Part shown: piece by piece, positions 1-6,264 of the stretch
Numbering within the stretch: position 1 is the first letter of the stretch
Layout: the number at the start of each line of letters is the position of its first letter
Assembly: GCA_013696695.1 (NCBI GenBank)
Contig: JACCYD010000902.1
Span: 1-8,292, forward strand
DNA: 8,292 bases
Reading direction: 5' to 3'
Origin: Deltaproteobacteria bacterium
GTDB taxonomy: Bacteria > Myxococcota_A > Polyangia > Haliangiales > Haliangiaceae
Notes under the pieces: model-generated
What the model was told of the DNA's origin: nothing
Seen by the model: the letters and a program-made list of their open reading frames with translations, nothing else
Databases searched by the model: none
Translations under genes and position numbers: made by a program

Positions 1-688
1 CGAACAGCACCTTCGCGAGCAGGCCGAACCCGGCACCGACGAACGGCGCGCGTCCGGTCACCGCCTCGTACAGCACGCAGCCGAGCGCGAACACGTCGGC
101 GCGCACGTCGAGATCGCGATCGCCACGGGCTTGCTCGGGCGCCATGTAGCCGGGCGTCCCGATCACCATGCCCGTGCGTGTCATCGCGCGCGTCTGCGCG
201 ACATCCAGCGTGCGGGCGATCCCGAAGTCGAGCACCTTGAGGCCGGCGATCTCGCCATCGACGAGGAACAGGTTGTTCGGCTTGATGTCGCGATGAACGA
301 TGCCGGCCGCGTGGGCGATGGTCAGCGCTTCCGCGGTGTAGCGCACCACAGCGACCGCCTCGTCGATGTCTAGCAGGCCGATCCGCAGGCGCTTCCCGAG
401 ATCCATGCCCTCGAGCCACTCCATCGCGAGGTACGGCACGTCATCGGCTTCGCCGTGCGCGATGTAGCGCACGATCCGTGGGTGCACGAGCTCGGCGAGC
501 ACCTGCGCCTCCCGCACGAACCGGGCGTGCGCATCTCCTGTCATCAGCTTGACCGCGACCACCTGCCCGCTTGCCCGGTCGGTCGCTCGCCACACGGCAC
601 CCATGCCGCCCTTGCCGGCGATCCGCTCCAGGTCGAAGCGATCGGCGATCACCAGCGGCAGCGCGGTGGCGAGGGTGACGGTCTCCAT
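1..688 (-). CDS. Hanks-type serine/threonine protein kinase, C-terminus beyond window
   Basis: This gene phosphorylates Ser/Thr on unknown protein targets; the visible part is a cytoplasmic catalytic domain of 229 residues running off the left edge. All core kinase motifs are present and intact: glycine loop GKGGMGAV at residues 25-32, VAVK with ATP-anchoring Lys47, the likely helix-C Glu60 (RFVREAQVL), catalytic loop HRDIKPNN at 132-139 (base Asp134), DFG at 154-156, GTPGYMAPEQ at 177-186 ending the activation segment, and the helix-F DVFALGC at 198-204. The HRD arginine and several activation-loop Thr residues make it an RD kinase that could autophosphorylate. The missing C-terminal part could carry more kinase lobe plus a TM or sensor domain. 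ATG 688 is the first usable start in frame, with only a weak GGGG upstream. It follows the oxidoreductase on the same strand after a 197-bp gap that holds a stem-loop, so it is probably a separate transcription unit. Confidence 0.95.
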   Translation of the reverse strand, partial: METVTLATALPLVIADRFDLERIAGKGGMGAVWRATDRASGQVVAVKLMTGDAHARFVREAQVLAELVHPRIVRYIAHGEADDVPYLAMEWLEGMDLGKRLRIGLLDIDEAVAVVRYTAEALTIAHAAGIVHRDIKPNNLFLVDGEIAGLKVLDFGIARTLDVAQTRAMTRTGMVIGTPGYMAPEQARGDRDLDVRADVFALGCVLYEAVTGRAPFVGAGFGLLAKVLF

Positions 689-885
689 GACGAGCGCCCC
701 AGCCGAGCAAGACCAGCACCAACGCGAGCCGCGGCTAACTCGGCGCAACTGGCGGATGTCTTGCGCGATTCGTCGGCTGTTGCAGTTCGCGTTGCCGGCA
801 ACTCAGATCGTGCAAGTTCTCGCACATCGAGCGTCTATCCGCAGTCGTGCCGCGACAACCCAACGGTCAGATGCGGATAGAACGC
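689..885. other. Intergenic gap between kinase and oxidoreductase
   Basis: This stretch holds no convincing gene; the open frames crossing it are shadows of the two flanking genes. It contains a perfect 12-bp palindrome, GTTGCCGGCAAC, at 792-803, about 104 bp upstream of the kinase start, which could be a regulator site. It also contains the larger stem-loop listed separately. No good -35/-10 pair for the kinase is visible; the nearest candidate is a weak AGTTAG on the minus strand around 730-740. Confidence 0.4.
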
Positions 886-886
886 T
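830..886 (-). terminator. Long stem-loop just after the first oxidoreductase
   Basis: Two inverted arms lie here: AGCGTCTATCCGCA at 830-843 and TGCGGATAGAACGCT at 872-886. They pair over 14 bp with a single bulged base, around a 28-nt loop that contains its own small GTCG/CGAC stem. The outer arm touches the stop codon of the leftward oxidoreductase, so in its mRNA the hairpin forms immediately after translation ends. That position suits a transcription end or 3' stabiliser. No U-tract follows, so it is not a classical intrinsic terminator. It may instead mark a 3' end reached by Rho or processing. The second oxidoreductase copy lacks this structure. Confidence 0.45.
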
Positions 887-1920
887 CACGGCAACAGCAC
901 GAGCTTGCCGACGGTGTTGCCCGATTCGATGTCGGCGTGTGCGCGCGCGACGTCGGCGAGCGGATAGGTCACCACCGGCGGCGCGACGAGCCTGCCGGCC
1001 TCGAGCCACTGGACGATCTGGCCGAGTCCCTCCGCCAGTAGCTCGTTGCGATCGAACAGGTAGCTGAGATTGAAGGCGAGCACCGAGTGGCTCGAGTTCG
1101 TCATCTCGAGAGGGCTGAACCGCGGGGTGCGTACGTAATCGAGAGCGAGCTTCGGCCAGTTCGGCTTGCCGCCGGTCCTCGGCATCATCGAATGAAATCC
1201 GTAGACCACCAGCTTGCCCGCGCGCCGCAGATGTTTGTAGCTGTCGCCGAGGGTGGCCACACCGTTGGCGTCGAGGATCAGGTCATAGCCCTCGGGTGCG
1301 AAACGCTCGACCTCGCGCCATAGATGCTGGGTGGACTTGTCGATCACGTGATCCGCCCCGGCTGCCTTCGCCGTGGCGATCTTGGCCGTCTTGCCAACGA
1401 CGCCGGTCACTTCGCAACCGGCGATCTTCGCCATCTGGACGAGTGCACCACCGACGCCACCTGCCGCCGAGTGCACGAGCACACGTGCACCGCGTCGCGG
1501 GTGCGCGAGCTCGAACAGCGCGTACCACGCCGTCATGTACACCGCGGGAATCGCGGCGGCCTGCTCGAAGCTGACCGAGGCAGGGCGGCGAAACACCAGG
1601 CGACGTTCGACGACGACGTGCGTCGCGTAGCCGCCGAAGCGCGTCACCGCGAACACCTCGTCGCCGACGGCGAGATCCGTGACGCCGCTGCCGACCGCGC
1701 CGACGGTGCCCGAGATCTCGAATCCGGGCGTGATCGGCCAGCCGACGTACTCCTTCGCGGAGGCGTAGAGGCCCATCCGCACGATGGCGTCCGCGTAGTT
1801 GACTCCGATCGCACGCACGTCGATGCGCACCTCAGCCGGCCCGGGGTCGGGGATGGGAGCGGTCTCGAGCTTCAGGCGGTCATGACCACCGGCGGAGTGG
1901 ATGACGATCTTGCGGGTGAT
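886..1920 (-). repeat. Direct repeat unit A (oxidoreductase copy 1)
   Basis: This 1,035-bp block is gaplessly homologous to 7028-8062, an offset of exactly 6,142 bp in the same orientation. Homology begins at the stop codon and ends at CTTGCGGGTGAT (plus strand), after which both flanks differ. Many differences are in third codon positions, so the duplication is not very recent or the copies came separately. Confidence 0.85.
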
Positions 1921-1956
1921 GGCGGGGGCGAGAGGCGTTTTTGCGAGTGCAACCAT
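886..1956 (-). CDS. VAT1-like zinc-independent NADPH:quinone oxidoreductase (copy 1)
   Basis: A 356-residue cytoplasmic medium-chain dehydrogenase/reductase. The N-terminal GroES-like domain (about 13-130) has GVNYADAIVRMGLY (51-64) and TPGFEISGTVGAVG (76-89). The Rossmann domain carries HSAAGGVGGALVQMAK (162-177), whose AAGGVG (164-169) is the nucleotide-binding loop typical of NADPH-dependent quinone reductases. The C-terminal part, with NLSYLFDR (296-303) and a terminal VGKLVLLP, resembles the VAT-1 branch of MDR proteins. No cluster of Cys/His zinc ligands is visible, so it is expected to be metal-free. The likely reaction is NADPH-dependent reduction of quinones or activated carbonyls; the real substrate is unknown. 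ATG 1956 gives 12 residues before the first position shared with copy 2, and a GGTTAC lies 10 nt upstream. It lies downstream of coaA on the same strand after 72 bp. It is nearly identical to the gene at 7028-8068. Confidence 0.93.
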   Translation of the reverse strand: MVALAKTPLAPAITRKIVIHSAGGHDRLKLETAPIPDPGPAEVRIDVRAIGVNYADAIVRMGLYASAKEYVGWPITPGFEISGTVGAVGSGVTDLAVGDEVFAVTRFGGYATHVVVERRLVFRRPASVSFEQAAAIPAVYMTAWYALFELAHPRRGARVLVHSAAGGVGGALVQMAKIAGCEVTGVVGKTAKIATAKAAGADHVIDKSTQHLWREVERFAPEGYDLILDANGVATLGDSYKHLRRAGKLVVYGFHSMMPRTGGKPNWPKLALDYVRTPRFSPLEMTNSSHSVLAFNLSYLFDRNELLAEGLGQIVQWLEAGRLVAPPVVTYPLADVARAHADIESGNTVGKLVLLP

Positions 1957-1966
1957 GCCCTGACTC

Positions 1967-1972
1967 GTAACC
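1967..1972 (-). promoter_or_regulatory. -10-like GGTTAC before copy 1 oxidoreductase
   Basis: On the minus strand GGTTAC sits 10 nt upstream of the ATG. The same arrangement is seen before several other genes in this window, which suggests a -10 element giving a very short leader. No clear -35 is seen, and a ribosome binding site is lacking. Confidence 0.3.
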
Positions 1973-2028
1973 GCTCGGGGCCGGGTGGCCGATGACCGTG
2001 CGCGCCACTCGACTGACCCGCCGCGACG

Positions 2029-2928
2029 TCACAAGCGAAGCGCGACGCTCGTGATCCGGTGATCGGGCCCCTTGCCGAGGACGAGCATCGCGCGCTCGCG
2101 GGTCGGCGCGATGTTGTCCCGCAGGTTGACCGCGTTGATGGTCTCCCAGACGTGCTCGGCGAAGGCGTGCGCTTCGGCGTCCGTCATCGACGCGTAGCGG
2201 TGGAAATAGCTCGCTGGATCGCGAAACGCGGTCGCGCGCAGACGATGGAACCGCTCGAGGAACCACTCGCGCACGAGCGGCTCGGGCGCATCGACGTAGA
2301 TCGAGAAGTCGAAGAAATCCGAGACCACTCGGTGCCGGGAGGTGCCTGCGTCGAGCACGTTGACGCCCTCGACGATCAAGATGTCGGGCTGGTCGATCGC
2401 GATCGAGTCGCCGGTGACGTCGTACGCGAGGTGCGAGTAGATCGGCGCGATCGCGCTGCCACCTGACTTCACGGCGTCGAGAAACGCGAGCAGCGCCTTG
2501 AGATCGTAGCTCTCGGGGAAGCCCTTCTTGTGGAGGATGCCCCGCGCGATCAGCTCGCGGTTGGGCAGCAGGAAGCCGTCCGTGGTGACCAACTCGACGC
2601 TTCGGCGAGTCTGGCGGAGCAGCGCGGTGAGCACGCGCGCGGTGGTGCTCTTGCCGACGGCGACCGACCCGGCGATCCCGATCACGTAGGGGACGGCCTT
2701 GGTGGTGTGGCCTAGAAACGTCGACGTCACCCCGTGGAGCGCGGTGCGAGCGGAGACGTGGAGATCGATCAGCCGGATCAGCGGCAGGTAGCACTGCTCG
2801 ACTTCGTCGAGGGAGAGGTGGTCGCCGATCGCGCGCAACGTTTCGAGGTCGGCCTCGCCGAGCGTCATCGGAGTGCTCGATCGCAGGCGCGACCACGCGG
2901 GACGATCGAAGTGCAGATGCTGGCTCAC
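2029..2928 (-). CDS. coaA: Type I pantothenate kinase
   Basis: CoaA phosphorylates pantothenate with ATP, the first and usually feedback-controlled step of coenzyme A synthesis, in the cytoplasm. The 299-residue protein is close to the usual length (E. coli CoaA has 316) and is collinear with it from memory. It has HLHFDRPAWSRLR and PMTL at the N-terminus, Walker A GSVAVGKST (87-95, Lys93), VELVTTDGFL (111-120, Asp117), KKGFPESYD (134-142), APIYSHLAYD (161-170), PDILIVEGVNVL (181-192), SDFFDFSIYVDAP (203-215) and PTRERA (275-280). The start is GTG 2928; it is preferred over Met21 because residues 4-20 match the conserved N-terminus of the family. No strong Shine-Dalgarno precedes it. Instead an 11-codon ORF ends at TGA overlapping the GTG, so translation may be coupled. 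The barrel gene ends 46 nt upstream, and the two may be co-transcribed. Confidence 0.97.
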   Translation of the reverse strand: MSQHLHFDRPAWSRLRSSTPMTLGEADLETLRAIGDHLSLDEVEQCYLPLIRLIDLHVSARTALHGVTSTFLGHTTKAVPYVIGIAGSVAVGKSTTARVLTALLRQTRRSVELVTTDGFLLPNRELIARGILHKKGFPESYDLKALLAFLDAVKSGGSAIAPIYSHLAYDVTGDSIAIDQPDILIVEGVNVLDAGTSRHRVVSDFFDFSIYVDAPEPLVREWFLERFHRLRATAFRDPASYFHRYASMTDAEAHAFAEHVWETINAVNLRDNIAPTRERAMLVLGKGPDHRITSVALRL

Positions 2929-2960
2929 TGGAGCCCGTTGGCGCGAGCGCGTTCGATCAC
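2925..2960 (-). CDS. Possible 11-codon leader ORF overlapping the coaA start
   Basis: GTG 2960 opens a frame encoding MIERARANGLQ, and its TGA lies in the GTGA at which coaA begins (coaA GTG at 2928-2926). A 4-nt overlap of this kind is a common arrangement for translational coupling. A GTTAC hexamer lies 9 nt upstream of the leader start, at the same spacing seen before other genes here. The peptide has no recognisable function and the frame could be chance. If real, its role would be to deliver ribosomes to a coaA start that lacks a strong ribosome binding site. Confidence 0.25.
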   Translation of the reverse strand: MIERARANGLQ

Positions 2961-2969
2961 GATGCGAGC

Positions 2970-2975
2970 GTAACT
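2970..2975 (-). promoter_or_regulatory. -10-like AGTTAC upstream of coaA leader
   Basis: AGTTAC on the minus strand directly follows the stop codon of the barrel gene and shares one base with it. It sits 9 nt before GTG 2960. It could give coaA its own promoter independent of the upstream gene. A -35 would have to lie inside the barrel coding sequence, and none is obvious. Confidence 0.25.
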
Positions 2976-3643
2976 CAGAACGTCAGGCCGACCGAGACGT
3001 CGAACAGACCCCGCGATTCGCCCGCCGAGATCACGGCGTTTGGTGCTGGCAGCTCCATCGCGTCGCCGAGCATCATCTGCTCGAGGCGCTCGTTGTTGAC
3101 GGTGCCGCCGAGCGCGAACGCGCTGTAGCCAAGCTCGACGACAACGCGATTCGCGAACCGCGCTCCGATCGCCACGCGCAGCGTGAGGAGACCACCGACG
3201 TCACCGGCACCGGGCCGATCGAGCCAGCTCGCCGTGCCACCGGCAGAGGCGTAGAGGTCAACGTCTCGGCGGACGCGGGCCTGGACGCCGATCGGATAGA
3301 TGCCGAGGCCGAACGAGCGCAGGTCGCTGCCGAGGCCGATCGGAGCTTCGATCCGGAACAGGTAGTGACCGACGCCGGTCTCGAGACCCGGCGTGATCAT
3401 CGCCAGCGTCTCCGCCACGCCGAGATCGCCCGCATCGATCCGCGCCGTCGTGCCGCCATTGCGACGATCGAAGGCCGCCGCAGCGGCGTTGTAGCCTGTC
3501 ACCGCGCGATCGACCTGCTCGCCGAACAGCGGCGTGTCCGAAGATGATTCGAGATCGAGCGGCAGCACGCCGAGGCGCAACGTGCCACGTGTCTCCGCGC
3601 TCGCCGATCCGGCAAGCACCATCACCACGAAACCAGCGCGCAT
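2975..3643 (-). CDS. Putative outer-membrane beta-barrel protein, uncharacterised
   Basis: I do not recognise a named family. The 222-residue product starts with a short signal peptide, MRAGFVVMVLAGSASA, with an AxA-type cleavage site after residue 16. The mature part has many alternating stretches such as VRRDVDLYASAGG, LLTLRVAIGARF and RVVVELGYSAFALGG, and it ends SVGLTF. Alternating hydrophobic strands and a C-terminal Phe are the usual marks of an outer-membrane barrel recognised by the BAM complex; the length would suit about 8-10 strands. An early region rich in Ser, Thr and Asp (about 30-70) could be a plug or an exposed loop. ATG 3643 is chosen over the adjacent GTG 3646 because it gives a normal signal peptide. 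CTATAC lies 8 nt upstream. coaA follows after 46 nt. Function, ligand and partners cannot be read from sequence. Confidence 0.75.
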   Translation of the reverse strand: MRAGFVVMVLAGSASAETRGTLRLGVLPLDLESSSDTPLFGEQVDRAVTGYNAAAAAFDRRNGGTTARIDAGDLGVAETLAMITPGLETGVGHYLFRIEAPIGLGSDLRSFGLGIYPIGVQARVRRDVDLYASAGGTASWLDRPGAGDVGGLLTLRVAIGARFANRVVVELGYSAFALGGTVNNERLEQMMLGDAMELPAPNAVISAGESRGLFDVSVGLTF

Positions 3644-3651
3644 CACGCGGT

Positions 3652-3657
3652 GTATAG
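3652..3657 (-). promoter_or_regulatory. -10-like CTATAC before the barrel gene
   Basis: CTATAC, within CCTATACA on the minus strand, sits 8 nt upstream of ATG 3643 and is the most TATAAT-like of the hexamers here. TTGAAC lies just upstream but far too close to serve as its -35. Transcription from this site would give an almost leaderless mRNA. Confidence 0.35.
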
Positions 3658-3712
3658 GTTCAAGACCTGGGCCGCGATCGACGCTGCGAAGTCACTGTTT
3701 GTACGTGGTGCG

Positions 3713-3726
3713 CACGAGCGCTCGTG
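3713..3726. repeat. Perfect 14-bp palindrome CACGAGCGCTCGTG
   Basis: The palindrome is CACGAGCGCTCGTG, overlapped on its left by GTGCGCAC (3708-3715), itself an 8-bp palindrome. It lies 69 nt upstream of the barrel gene start and 72 nt past the DUF4240 gene stop. Without a spacer it would fold poorly as a tight RNA hairpin, and no U-tract follows, so a dimeric regulator site is more likely than a terminator. Confidence 0.4.
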
Positions 3727-3798
3727 GGAGCGCGCGCCCCGCAACCGTGCGCTGACCATCAGTCATCGGCTGTCATCAATTGTCGACGGTGCCCACGA

Positions 3799-5379
3799 TC
3801 ACGCGATCACTTCGACGAAGCGCATCGCGATCGTCTTGCGACCGTCGGCAAAATCGATCACGAGCTTCACCTCGCTGCCGCTCTTGTCGATCGACACGAC
3901 CGCGCCGTCTCCGAACTTCGTGTGGCGCACGCGTCGAGGCGTTCCCGGGGCGAGCGATTCGATCCACGTACGCGCCTCGGGAACGCGGTGTGCGGCTTCG
4001 CGCGCGTCGGCCAGCGCACCCGCGTGATCGCCCCGCGCGTGGCGCAGCCTCGCGCGCTCGAATCTCGTGTGCGCGGCGCCCGGCGAACGAGCGAGCGCGG
4101 CGTCGAAGTCGGAGAGCGCCGCCTCGCTATTACCGAGCCGTGCGTGCAGGCGACCGCGTGCCGTGCGCACTTCTTCGTGAAGCGGCGATGCTTTCGCGGC
4201 GCTGTCGAGGAGCTCGAGCTTCTCGCGGTCATCGGTGGTCGCGTTCGCGCGTTCGAGCAACGACGCGGCGACCCTGCCGCGCTCGTAGTCGGTGAGCTTC
4301 GCGAGATCCGCCGGTCCACCGAGCTCCTCGTCGGTCATTCCGGCAGTCAGCCGCGGGAAGCGTGCGCGCAGCTCGGCGACGCTCGGCGAGGTGATGGCGA
4401 AGTCGGCTCGCCAGGTGTCGAGATCTGGAATCGCTTCGCGTTCGTCTTCGCTGTGCATGCGGTAGATGTCATGCGCCTGCAGCGGCGATCCCGTGATGAA
4501 GATGATCGAGACGCAGCTCGCCGGTGGGTGTTTCGCAACCTCGAGCACGGTGTCGAGGTCGTGCTTGACCGCGGCAACGGCTGCTCTGCCTTGCGCGATC
4601 AGCCAGCCGCGAAGCCCGGCGGCGGTCTCGGGATCGTCCTTGCCCAGCACGATCCGGCACGCCACCTGGACGTCCTTGCGCATCAGCGCGTAGTTGTACG
4701 CGCCGAGCCAGCGGTCGAAGCCGATCAGCTCCTCGCGCGGTAGTTCCCGCAGGATCGCCTCGAGCTCGCGCGCTGCGGCCTGCGCGGTGGCGGCGCGCTC
4801 CTTCGCGTCGTCGATGATCTGCCAGAACCGGTCGTCGGTGATCGAGCCGGTCGGCTCGTCCTTGTGATGAGGCTCCAGGTAGCGCGCGTAGAGCTTCGGA
4901 TAGTTCGCGGCGAAGAACGCGTCGTTCCACTTGAGGCCGGACTCGAAGCGATCGGTAGGCCACGCCTCGCGATTCGGGATCGCCACGGTCGCAGCGTCCG
5001 GAAGCGCGGTGACCTTGACCTCGCGGTACGCCATTCGCGCGGCGCCCAGCATCGCCTCGTCGCTCGGGTCGGCCTTGCCGATGATCTCGACGAGCGATTC
5101 GGGATCGCGGATCGCGGAGAGCACCGCATCCTCCCCTCGTCCGATCAACCAGCAACGGAAGTACCCGAAGCTGTCGTCGCCGCAGCCACCGCGGATCGCG
5201 TAGACCGCCGCCCACAGATCCTCGCGCGAGGTGGCCATGTAATACGCCCAGAACCACGCGTCGAACGCAGCGATCTCGGCGGGTGGAAGCTTCGTCAGGG
5301 CCTTCAACAGCGCCGCCGAAGTCCGGCCGCGTTTCGCGCGGGCCTCGTCGATCAAAGACCAGAAGCGACCGTGGTCCAT
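3799..5379 (-). CDS. Tandem DUF4240 / TPR protein with C-terminal KFGxG domain
   Basis: The 526-residue product has no known function; it shows no signal peptide or membrane segment, so it is probably cytoplasmic. Residues 1-100 match the DUF4240 pattern as I know it: RFWSLIDEAR, LPPAEIAAFDAWFWAYY, DLWAAVYAIRGGCGDDSFGYFRCWLIGRG and a DPESL segment. Residues 180-283 repeat it in weaker form: RFWQIIDDAK, LPREELIGFDRWLGAYNYAL, LRGWLIAQGR and LDTVLEV, without the GGCxDDxF core. About 365-470 is helical with TPR-like repeats (LHARLGNSEAALSDFDAALARSP, then RARLRHARGDHAGALADAREAA). Residues 482-525 (RRVRHTKFGDGAVVS...DFADGRKTIAMRF) resemble the small Tudor/SH3-like tail of PcrA/UvrD helicases, a contact module. 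ATG 5379 begins exactly at the domain; the frame is open further upstream, but only across the antisense of the HAD and LRR genes. TGTTAC sits 10 nt upstream. Confidence 0.85.
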   Translation of the reverse strand: MDHGRFWSLIDEARAKRGRTSAALLKALTKLPPAEIAAFDAWFWAYYMATSREDLWAAVYAIRGGCGDDSFGYFRCWLIGRGEDAVLSAIRDPESLVEIIGKADPSDEAMLGAARMAYREVKVTALPDAATVAIPNREAWPTDRFESGLKWNDAFFAANYPKLYARYLEPHHKDEPTGSITDDRFWQIIDDAKERAATAQAAARELEAILRELPREELIGFDRWLGAYNYALMRKDVQVACRIVLGKDDPETAAGLRGWLIAQGRAAVAAVKHDLDTVLEVAKHPPASCVSIIFITGSPLQAHDIYRMHSEDEREAIPDLDTWRADFAITSPSVAELRARFPRLTAGMTDEELGGPADLAKLTDYERGRVAASLLERANATTDDREKLELLDSAAKASPLHEEVRTARGRLHARLGNSEAALSDFDAALARSPGAAHTRFERARLRHARGDHAGALADAREAAHRVPEARTWIESLAPGTPRRVRHTKFGDGAVVSIDKSGSEVKLVIDFADGRKTIAMRFVEVIA

Positions 5380-5463
5380 CGCGGCGGATGTAACACACGC
5401 CGAGCAACTCCTCGTCGTCCGACGGGCTGATCGTGGTCCTCGCGCCGGTGTTACCTTCGGTGC
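5380..5463. promoter_or_regulatory. Divergent control region with mirrored GTGTTAC elements
   Basis: This 84-bp region separates the leftward DUF4240 gene from the rightward HAD gene. It has GTAACAC at 5390-5396 and its exact inverse GTGTTAC at 5448-5454. Read on its own strand, each gene has GTGTTAC ending 9 or 10 nt before its ATG. The simplest reading is two -10-type elements giving near-leaderless transcripts in opposite directions. A 7-bp inverted operator half-site pair is the alternative. Neither start has a Shine-Dalgarno sequence, which suits the leaderless reading. No -35 consensus is evident at 17 bp from either. Confidence 0.5.
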
Positions 5464-6243
5464 ATGCGTCCCATCGCTGACCTCGGCCCGCGCTCGGTGC
5501 GCGGCGTGTTCTCCGATATCGATGACACGCTGACCCACGAGGGCGTGGTCACCACGGAGGCGTACGCCGCGCTCGCACGCGCGCGGGCCGCCGGCCTTCG
5601 CGTGGTGCTGGTCACCGGTCGCCCGGCCGGCTGGGCCGAGGTCCTCGCATCGCTGTGGCCGGTCGACGCCGCGATCGCCGAGAACGGTGGCATCGCGTAC
5701 ATCAAGCGCGACCGCCGGCTCGAGACGCTCTACTTCGCGCCGGGCGATCCAGCTGAACAAGCCCGCAAGCTCGCGGCCGTCTCCGACGACATCCTCCGCA
5801 CGTTCCCGTTCGCGCGCCGCAGCGACGACTGCACGCTGCGGGTCACCGATGTCGCGTTCGATGTCGGCGAGAACCAGCAGCTCGCCGCTTCCGAGATCGA
5901 TGCACTGACGACGCGGATCCGCGAGCTCGGCGCCCGCACGCTGGTGTCGAGCGTCCACGCGCACGCGTTCTTCCACGCCGCCGACAAGGCGCAGATGTCC
6001 GCGCGCGTCGCCGCCGTGCTGTGGAACGAGCCCGAAGCGGAGGTCGCCGCGCACTACGCGTTCGTCGGCGACTCGCCGAACGATCAGGCGGCCTTCGCAT
6101 TCTTCGATGCCTCGATCGGTGTCGCGAATGTCGCGCGATACGCGGAGATCCTGCGCCCTCCCCCGCGCTACATCACGCCGTCGCCAAACGGCCGCGGCTT
6201 CGCGGAGGCGATCGAGGCCCTGCTCTCGCGGCGTTCGGGCTGA
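5464..6243 (+). CDS. HAD-superfamily (type IIB-like) phosphatase
   Basis: A 259-residue cytoplasmic phosphohydrolase that would act through a phospho-aspartate intermediate. Motif I is FSDIDDTLT (16-24) with nucleophile Asp18 and acid/base Asp20; motif II is VTGR (50-53, Thr51); the likely motif III Lys is Lys175 in ADKAQM; motif IV is FVGDSPND (200-207) with Asp203 and Asp207 for Mg2+. The segment between motifs II and III (about 80-165) is the cap. Cap position, length and the GDSPND form fit the Cof/SPP-type IIB branch, which acts mostly on sugar phosphates and other small phosphorylated metabolites; the substrate cannot be read from this sequence. ENGG (73-76) after motif II is also typical of the branch. 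ATG 5464 is placed by the domain start and the TGTTAC 9 nt before it. The LRR gene follows after 21 nt on the same strand, so the two are probably one operon. Confidence 0.92.
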   Translation: MRPIADLGPRSVRGVFSDIDDTLTHEGVVTTEAYAALARARAAGLRVVLVTGRPAGWAEVLASLWPVDAAIAENGGIAYIKRDRRLETLYFAPGDPAEQARKLAAVSDDILRTFPFARRSDDCTLRVTDVAFDVGENQQLAASEIDALTTRIRELGARTLVSSVHAHAFFHAADKAQMSARVAAVLWNEPEAEVAAHYAFVGDSPNDQAAFAFFDASIGVANVARYAEILRPPPRYITPSPNGRGFAEAIEALLSRRSG

Positions 6244-6264
6244 TTTCGAGGCAGACTGGGCACG

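Larger units (their letters stand above)
3647..3798. other. 152-bp gap between DUF4240 gene and barrel gene
   Basis: No gene is seen here. The gap contains the 14-bp palindrome listed separately and two closely spaced GTCATC copies around 3761-3777, forming a short direct repeat (GATGAC on the minus strand). It must hold the 3' end of the DUF4240 transcript and any control of the barrel gene, both of which read leftward. Confidence 0.4.

Noticed and set aside
792..803. The GTTGCCGGCAAC palindrome as a terminator.
   Set aside because: It has no loop or U-tract and lies far from the end of either gene. It is kept only as a possible binding site in the intergenic entry.
1324..1995. A 223-codon plus-strand frame opposite oxidoreductase copy 1.
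   Set aside because: The matching antisense of copy 2 contains a similar frame only because the coding strands are homologous; there is no independent protein signal.
3724..4743. A 339-codon plus-strand frame opposite the DUF4240 gene.
   Set aside because: It is antisense to a multi-domain gene, has biased Arg/Ala/Val composition and no recognisable motif.
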